From Pyricularia pennisetigena (lineage: Eukaryota; Ascomycota; Sordariomycetes; Magnaporthales; Pyriculariaceae), in assembly GCF_004337985.1 (NCBI RefSeq), contig NC_043740.1:1531200-1595199 (forward strand): DNA of 64,000 nucleotides. Reading direction: 5' to 3'. The translations under genes were made by a program, and so were the position numbers. Of this stretch, positions 57,340 through 64,000 are shown in pieces. The notes under the pieces were generated by a model. That model was not told the DNA's origin and did not search any database. It saw only the letters and a program-made list of their open reading frames with translations. How positions within the stretch are numbered: position 1 is the stretch's first letter; every line of letters begins with the position of its first letter.

Positions 57340-58762
57340 CTCGAAGAGAAGCAGGCCGAGCTGGAACCGGTTCCCAGAGACTGCCATCCAACCACGCCGA
57401 TGTCTCTGTAGCCTGTCACGCCAAAGTACACATACATAAAACACAGGTTGTCGGATATTCTGGCCACAAAGCAACAAGACGAAGGACACTCAATCGTCTT
57501 GTCCTTCTTCTCAAGAGATACATGCAGCACAAGCGGACTCGAAAAAAACCCTCTAGCAAACACAAAAGAACTCTTTCATTTCTTCAGAACAGGTATCCCC
57601 TGGCGGTTCATCACTTGCGCAAACCGAGACGGACCGCTGGCCTCGGAATGGCCTTTTCTTCTCTACGAATCACCACGGACGGCGTTTTGACATCTTTCGC
57701 GAGATGCTAAGGGGCTGTCTCTTTCTCGAACTTTTTCCTTGCGCGGTGGGAAATTGGCTAGTTGCGGATGAAGGTGTTGCTTGGGTAGTTTTACGATGGG
57801 GAACAGGGCTTATTTTTGCTTTTTGTTGCTCATCTATATACCGTCTTTAGCACCATGTCATTCGCTACAGGGTCTTATCGGATCGATTCTTTGAATCAAA
57901 GCATTTTGTCGGTCCACACAGGATTTGTCTCTTATCTTGCATGCTTGATGAGTTCAGTGAAATTGCACAAGAGTTATGCTCAGTGAATTTTGAACTATTA
58001 CTTTGCACAATAGCATATGGATCTAGGCTCAACTTGGGTATTTTCATAAGCTCAATTCTCAAATGGCTAACCGAATGACATGGCTCAGCTGCAGGGGATA
58101 TAATTAAGACCAGAACATGTAACAGCATATGGTTATATCAAATATGGGAGAAGACAAGAAAAGAAGAAAAACAAAAATCCCCCAATTTCCTATTATAGAA
58201 AATCCTGCCATGGTAATATTGTGAATCGAACACGCGGATTAACAAGGTCCAGGCGAGGACGTCTCGTTGCATTTGTTTCACCCTCTATTGTTGGTGCCTA
58301 TTTAACCTGGTCGACCATATAATTTAAGGATATAAGCTAGCATAAGGGTTTCAATATGCTGTCAGTTGGTAGCATTGCTGTTGTATGAGATCAGGAAGGG
58401 TTGGGTATCTTTTTGTTTCGAAAAGGTATAAAAAGATTACCCCTGATTGCCTTTTGAAGAAAGTGTACAGTGTGGATAGCAGAGCGCATATCTAATATCA
58501 CGGTGATGGTGAGCTTCAAGCTGCCCCACTACCAACTAGCGATAAGGCAAAGTTGCGCCCGATAAGCGGGCAGAATCCAGAAAAAAAAATTAGAGAGATC
58601 CGGGGTGCGGAAAGGCGGGATACCTAAGCGCTTCATTGCGTGATAGACCCTTTTTCCACGTCGCGAAAAAAAAAAAAAAAATAACCAACATACCCTTTTA
58701 AATAAATTTCCGGCATATAAAAAAGAACCAATCGTGCACCAAACCAAAGGACCGACACGGCA
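57340..58762. other. Intergenic region between the pheromone gene and EBP2
   Basis: About 1.4 kb without a supported gene. The first part should contain the pheromone 3' untranslated region. It is A/T-rich with an A17 run at about 58,665-58,681 close to the EBP2 leader. Frames here lack protein features, and the sequence GTGTTCGATTCAC (minus strand, about 58,221-58,233) does not fold into a tRNA. Confidence 0.6.
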
Positions 58763-60349
58763 ATGGTGCACAAGTCAAAGCTCAAGTTGGCCCTTGCGGC
58801 CGAAAAGGGCTTGGATTACCGTAAGATCAAGGAGAAGCGCAAGCTCAAGGCCAACTTGAAGGAGAAGGAGAAGAAAAAGGCAGAGAAGGCAAAGCGCGAG
58901 CGTGGCGACGACGCGGAGTCAGATGAGGACGACGAGGGGTGGCAGGATGAGGATGAGAGCGACAAGGATGAGGTAGAGAACGGCTTATTCGACATGGAGG
59001 CAGAGGAGTCGGACGACGACGACGGCGATGATGACGACAAAGAGGTGCGCTTCAGACCCGGAAGGTTTGCTAAGCCATATCAACAGACACGCCGGACTAA
59101 CACATCGTCTCTTCCGCAGATCAACTTGGGCAACTTGGAAGACAGCGAAACCGACTCCGAGTCCGAGGTAGAGATGGAGGCCAAAATCATCCGCCCGAAA
59201 AAGTCAAAAGACAAGAAGGAGACAAAGGACAGGACACCAAAGAAAGCCAAGCCTGCCGCCGCAGCAAATGAAGACGATGGAGACGACGGCGAAGAAGATG
59301 ACGAGGACGAAGACATCCCAATGAGCGACCTGGAAGACCTCCCCGAGGACGACAAGTCGGACCTGGTGCCGCACCAACGCCTGACGATCAACAATACGAC
59401 GGCGCTGCTGGCCGCGCTGAAGCGCATCGCCCTGCCGACCGACGGCACCGTCCCGTTCGCGACGCACATGTGCGTGACGCCCGCGCCCGGCACCGCCCCG
59501 ACCGAGGCCTCGATCCCCGACGTCTCGGACGACCTGGCCCGCGAGCTGGCCCTGTACAAGCAGTCGCTCGACGCCGCCAAGCGCGCCCGCCAGCTTCTCC
59601 GCGCCGAGGGCGTCCCCTTCACCCGCCCCGGCGACTACTTTGCCGAGATGGTCAAGCCCGACGAGCACATGGAGAAGGTCAAGGCCAAGCTGGTCGAGGA
59701 TGCCACCGCCAAGAAGGCCGCCGCCGAGGCCAGGAAGCTCCGCGACCTCAAGAAGTTTGGCAAGCAGGTCCAGGTCGCCAAGCTACAGGAGCGCGCAAAG
59801 GCAAAGAAGGACACGCTGGAGAAGATCAAGGATCTCAAGAGGAGTAAGGCCTTTTTGTTTCTTTCCTTTTCCTTCTTTTATACATCTATCTATATGACCC
59901 TTCCTCTTTTTTTTTTTTTTTTTTTTNNNNNNNNNNNNNNNNNNNNNNNNNNNNNNNTTTTTACATGCCGGTTTACCATTCGCTGACCCACAACCCCTTT
60001 CCCCCTTCTAGAACGCCAAGAAGGCGGCTCCTCGGCCCTCGGCGAGCGCGAGGCCGACATCTTTGACGTGGCCGTCGAGAACGAGCTCAAGAAGCCGAGC
60101 GGCGGCAAACGCAACTCGGCCTTTGGGGACCGAAACCGCGACGAGCCGAACCGCAAGCGTCAGAAGAAGAACGACAAGTACGGCTTTGGCGGCAAGAAGA
60201 AGTACTCCAAGTCGGGCGACGCCATGAGCTCCGGCGACCTCGGTGGCTTCAGCGTCAGCAGGATGAAGGGCAAGGGTGGCAAGGGCGCAAAGTCGGCCCC
60301 CAGGCCCGGTAAGAGTAAACGAGTGGCTATGGCCTCCAAGAGGAGATGA
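58763..60349 (+). CDS. EBP2: Ribosomal RNA processing protein EBP2
   Basis: Nucleolar factor for 27S pre-rRNA processing and 60S subunit assembly. Two exons, 58,763-59,843 and 60,012-60,349, give 472 aa. The N-terminus is basic (MVHKSKLKLALAAEKGLDY), followed by acidic Asp/Glu-rich segments (about 48-95 and 165-190). The conserved EBP2 domain begins around LVPHQRLTINNTTALLAALKRI and includes RELALYKQSLDAAK, YFAEMVKPDEHMEKVK and KKFGKQVQVAKLQERAK. After the intron comes the conserved KYGFGGKKKYSKSGD segment and a Lys/Arg-rich end. The intron (GTAAGG...TTCTAG) contains a T-run and an assembly gap of 31 N, so its true length is unknown. Phase across the gap is consistent because the gap is intronic. 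Confidence 0.94.
59927..59957. other. Assembly gap of 31 N
   Basis: The gap follows an 18-base T run inside the EBP2 intron and is followed by more T, so it probably reflects a homopolymer that could not be sequenced through. It does not touch coding sequence. Confidence 0.98.
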
Positions 60350-61766
60350 GGAGGAGGGCCAAGTAGCATCCCTTTGGGCATGAGTGGGAGGTTGAGATGA
60401 CTTGTACAAAGCCGAATACGTTTCTATGACGTTTGGTTCCCAAAAAAAAAAAAAAAAACCAAGGAGCTGGCATGTCGTCCCAAAGGGTCTTGGTGTTGAG
60501 GGTTGCGTTGCTAATCGGCCTTTGATGACGATCAAAATACTATACATACTCATTATGTTCAGTTGAAAATATGGCCGTTAGGAGTCATGCCAGGTGTAAA
60601 ACCACACACAAATTTCATCAACAGTTGCATAACCACTGGCTCCAAATGCGAGTTTAGTTAAGATACTGATGTTGTCAATAAAACATACAACGAGACCTGA
60701 ATTCCATGTTCCAACTTTCCTAGAACCCTTTGCACAACTATAAGGCTCCTAATATATCTCGTCTTGCAAATATTTCTCTCCCCCCTTTGCTTTGTCCCGA
60801 TGCATACCTATCAACATATGATCGATCGCCTGACGCTCTCCATCGTCTCAACGTCCCAATTGGTTACCGGCGTCAAGTCAAGTTCAAAACGCTTGACATT
60901 CGGTATTAACTATGAGAAACCTCCCGTTTCAACTTCATACTTCATCTCATGATCAAAGTGTACCCGCTCAGCCAGAAGACATTATGACAAAACAAAATAA
61001 AGAAACAAAACAAACAAAAAAAGACACCCGGGTAGAGAAAGAGTTGATAGTGAAATCAAAACAGGCACAAAGCTTCGGCATCCTCAACTCATCCCTGCCT
61101 AATCATCTCGCTCCTCTCGTGTCAAGCTTGACTCCATGATTCGCCACCAATGCAACGATTAAACAAAAGAGAGATGTATATAGGAAATAAGGAGTGTTCA
61201 AGGCGTAAGTTTAAATGCTGTGGTGTCTTGGAACAGCATACCCATGTTGTGCAATGGTATACAAGTCGGTCGTTGGGTGGGTCGACAAAAACACTGCTCC
61301 GTAGTTCAGTATTATCCCGGACCTGTCCAGAAAACTGATGCCCGGACGATCCATAGGAGGAAGGGAATATTCGTTTCCGACAAGTTTGACAGTGGTGATG
61401 GGGATTTTGGTCCTTTGAGTTCTCCAATCTGGCGATAGTCCGGATAGTCCTTTTCGGGGGTGATGTTCTCTGTCCGTGGCTGTAGACTTTGCGCGTACGT
61501 CGGTGGAAATTTTAATGGGGAGACAAAACAAACAAATCAAATGATAACAGTGAAAAAAAAGAAAGAAAAAGAAAACAAAAGAGAAGAAAAAAAAAAGGAG
61601 GTAAGTAAAAGAAGTGGTATCACAAACAGACGCCATGCACTTGATATGCAGTGATTTTGCTTTGCTATGCAGTACCGACCGGCAAAAAACAGGAAACAAC
61701 CAGAATATTTTCATGTCCGCACCGTCAACTTATAATCATTAAAGCTTCGTTCTCGGCTTGGCCGCA
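60350..61766. other. Convergent intergenic region (3' ends of EBP2 and samB)
   Basis: About 1.4 kb with no supported gene between two genes running toward each other. It has an A17 run at 60,442-60,458 and a purine-rich A/G stretch at about 61,551-61,606. Frames here are short and motif-free. Confidence 0.6.
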
Positions 61767-63680
61767 TCATGAAGCCGCGGCGATGCACCAGTGGCGGTGG
61801 AAGGCCCATGCGCTCTTCTGGCACTCTTTGCTGCAATACTTAGTACGCCTGCATCGCCGGCACTTGGCGAACTGGCGTGTGTACTCTTCCCATTTGCCAC
61901 ACTGGTAGTAGGCGCACTGTCGGATACCCCCTCGTGTATCATCTTTGCGGCAGAGGTTTCTCATAACCACACCGGCCCAGTATTGCATGTCTGTCGAGTG
62001 GTATCGGGTGGTAAACCTCTCGACCAAGGGGAAGATGTTGAGGTCGTTGGGAAGCAAGAACTCCTCTTCACATTCATCATCATCATCTTCTTCTTCTTCG
62101 ACATCGGACAGAGACTCTGACTCCAGGTTTTCCGCGTCCAGGCGCTCAATTTCCTTGCCAATCTTGAGGTGAGGCACCAAGTGACTCTTCTGAAAGTACA
62201 GCCGTAGGTTGCAGTACTTGGAGACGTAGGCGAGGAGCTGCAGTGACATGAGCACATCCTCCTCGCGAGGCATCGCAGCCAGAATCAGCGGATTATTGGG
62301 GATCATCTGACGATCGAGCAGATAACGTGGGATGACAGAGCCCTGCATTGACGGCTGCGGTGGCGCAACGATGGTTGGACGGCTCTCAGAGAGCCCGGCA
62401 ATGGCAGGAACGGGTGTAGCGGTCGCGGCATTACCCATGCTCCCATCCACGGGGCCACGGTGTGTGATATTAAACGTGCCAGTTTCCTGTGTTTCGGAAG
62501 CGCTAGGGGTCGCCATATCGATCGCCGCATCGGCCAAGATGCTCTCTCCCTCCTCCATTGACATATCCTGGATGTTAACGGCAGGTGGGATCTCGGTGGT
62601 ACCAGACATCTCGGTATCGGGGGACTCGTCCGATTGCACACCGTCAGTGTTCATGTCATCCGAATCTGCAGTCGAGTTTTGGTGTCGGATCGAAGGTCGT
62701 CTTCGAGAGCGAATTGGCTGGCCAATAGACGAGCTGGGACGCACTGTCGGTGACCTGATTTGTGGGGGAGGAAGGGGGGTTGTCGGCGAAACTGGCTGGG
62801 AAACAATGGAAGGATGAACAAAAGACATCATCGACGCCAGTCTGTCGATGTCTCGAACGGGCCTGACGGCGTCTGCTGATGCGTTGTCCATGGGCAACGG
62901 AGTGTTTGATGCGGAGGACTGGGCAGGTTGCGATGGCGGGGGAAATGTAGATTGCGTCTCTTGAATCCTGTGGTGACTTGTAGGATGGTACTGATGTAAA
63001 TGGCGATGAAGAACAATATTAGTGCGATCAGGCGTTGTGTTGACAACCGAGGGCTGTGAGCCAGATGGTTCGCCGTTGCCCGAACTCTCGTCCAGAGCCG
63101 ACTCTGTATCTGCCGAGGGCCCGCCGGGGAGGGTAGCTGCAATGTCAATGGATGGGGGAGGCGCTTGTCGTCGAAACGTCCTTTGATCGATGTCCAGGCG
63201 GCCTGGACGGTTCGCGAAGCTTGTGGACTTGGACCGATGCTCACGATTACGATGCTCTTGAAATTGCTTCTTGGCCTCTTCTTGTTTTTCGCGACATTTT
63301 TCATGAACTTGAAGGTAGTTATCCAAGATGGTGGCGATGACGGGGACCATATCGGCTTCGACCACTCTCGTCCGCACGTTCTCAGTACCTCGAACGCCGA
63401 TGTTGACGACACATTGGAATGCCAAGTTCCACTTCCACATGTCCATCATATCCTTGCTCCTGCCTTGCTTCAGGATGCATATGAGCCTCTCGATGCCGCC
63501 ATCGACGGTAAGAATGTCTCTTATGCGAGCCGACGATGTTGTCAAGTAGGCGAGGTGGTTGAGCGAGTTGATGAGCGGGAGAGTCGAAGTACAGTCGAGA
63601 GCGCGACGATCGTAAAGCGCGGTGGTGATGCCCACCGACGCCTTGTTGACGTTCGGGATACTGAAGTTGACCTCCCTCAT
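61767..63680 (-). CDS. samB: MYND-type zinc finger protein samB (MUB1 homologue)
   Basis: Single exon, 637 aa from the first ATG at 63,680; an open frame extends 10 codons further but has no ATG there. The N-terminus MREVNFSIPNVNKASV and LTVDGGIERLICIL form the conserved ARM-like region of the samB/MUB1 family. The middle is Ser/Pro/Thr-rich and disordered, with an acidic Asp/Glu run. The C-terminus carries the MYND finger from about 589: CAYYQCG, then CRRCRRTKYCSKECQ and HRHWC. Yeast Mub1 works with the E3 Ubr2 and E2 Rad6 to degrade Rpn4; Aspergillus samB affects growth polarity and conidiophore development. It converges with EBP2. Confidence 0.95.
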   Translation of the reverse strand: MREVNFSIPNVNKASVGITTALYDRRALDCTSTLPLINSLNHLAYLTTSSARIRDILTVDGGIERLICILKQGRSKDMMDMWKWNLAFQCVVNIGVRGTENVRTRVVEADMVPVIATILDNYLQVHEKCREKQEEAKKQFQEHRNREHRSKSTSFANRPGRLDIDQRTFRRQAPPPSIDIAATLPGGPSADTESALDESSGNGEPSGSQPSVVNTTPDRTNIVLHRHLHQYHPTSHHRIQETQSTFPPPSQPAQSSASNTPLPMDNASADAVRPVRDIDRLASMMSFVHPSIVSQPVSPTTPLPPPQIRSPTVRPSSSIGQPIRSRRRPSIRHQNSTADSDDMNTDGVQSDESPDTEMSGTTEIPPAVNIQDMSMEEGESILADAAIDMATPSASETQETGTFNITHRGPVDGSMGNAATATPVPAIAGLSESRPTIVAPPQPSMQGSVIPRYLLDRQMIPNNPLILAAMPREEDVLMSLQLLAYVSKYCNLRLYFQKSHLVPHLKIGKEIERLDAENLESESLSDVEEEEDDDDECEEEFLLPNDLNIFPLVERFTTRYHSTDMQYWAGVVMRNLCRKDDTRGGIRQCAYYQCGKWEEYTRQFAKCRRCRRTKYCSKECQKSAWAFHRHWCIAAAS

Positions 63681-64000
63681 TTTGACGGATGATGAAGTAT
63701 TGAAGCCCAAAAGGCGGTGTCGCCGACAATGATAATTCTCCTACCGCTGGGACTGGAGGTAGGGACGACGCCGAAGCTCGACGAGTCGGGGGTTGGTTTG
63801 ATTATGTGCCGAGGATGAGATTTGATGGGAAAATCGTTGCGTTGTCAATATTACAGTCGCGAGGTTATGACGGGGAGGCTGGAGATTAATGCGTCGAATC
63901 AATGCAGCGAGACTAGTACACGGACGTGGTTTGAGCCGATCGTAGTTTGTCCTTTTCAATGCCGTCCGCTGTTCTCGTCGAGTAGCGAGTGGCACGGTCA
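63681..64000 (-). promoter_or_regulatory. samB upstream region to the window edge
   Basis: The last 320 bases precede samB and should contain its leader and part of its promoter. An open minus-strand frame here (63,741-63,995) has no ATG start. No other gene is visible before the window ends. Confidence 0.55.

Noticed and set aside
58200..58290. Possible tRNA around GTGTTCGATTCAC (minus strand)
   Set aside because: Only three T-stem pairs form, and the anticodon and acceptor stems do not pair.

Overview
The window is nuclear DNA of a filamentous ascomycete. Genes are compact, their introns are mostly 50-105 nt with GT donors and CTAAC/CTGAC-type branch points, and third codon positions are C-rich. 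The fungal-type proteins (samB, AIM6, cyanase, EBP2) and a 26-codon lipopeptide pheromone gene ending in CVIM point to Sordariomycetes, most likely a Magnaporthe/Pyricularia relative. The genus is inferred from a remembered resemblance to the M. grisea MF2-1 pheromone, not from a search.

Layout. Positions 1-11,900 carry ornithine decarboxylase (+), an SDD3-like M16 metalloprotease (-), a small one-pass membrane protein (-) and a nine-exon DSL1/ZW10 gene (+). From 11,888 to 30,552 I find no protein gene. This 18.7 kb stretch holds long A/T homopolymers, microsatellites, an isolated TFIIIC B-box-like element and the long upstream region of the next gene. From 30,553 to 40,114 come a PI-specific phospholipase C, a WW-domain protein, an F-box gene whose 3' end is broken, and a tail-anchored ubiquitin-conjugating enzyme. 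From 40,657 to 50,491 come the large TFIIIC subunit TFC3 (-), a basic nucleolar-looking protein (-) and cytosolic tyrosyl-tRNA synthetase (+). From 50,492 to the end come AIM6, cyanase, the lipopeptide pheromone precursor, EBP2 (with a 31-base N gap in its intron) and samB (-).

The genes do not form one pathway or cluster; most are housekeeping: polyamine synthesis, ER-Golgi tethering, phosphoinositide signalling, ERAD ubiquitination, Pol III transcription, tRNA charging, ribosome assembly and cyanate detoxification. The accessory-looking items are the broken F-box gene, the pheromone gene and the large empty interval. I rebuilt exon structures by hand from splice signals and checked that phases add up; the resulting lengths are 459, 1072, 876, 294, 2023, 330, 388, 471, 162 and 472 aa for the spliced genes.

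I did not find a clearly new multi-gene system. The points most worth a second look are the pheromone gene and its flanks, the ODC leader intron that cuts through an upstream ATG, B-box-like elements (one upstream of TFC3), a family of TAGGTA/TACCTA palindromes in intergenic DNA, the 31-nt exon that carries the KMSSS motif, the degenerate WW domain and the eroding F-box gene.
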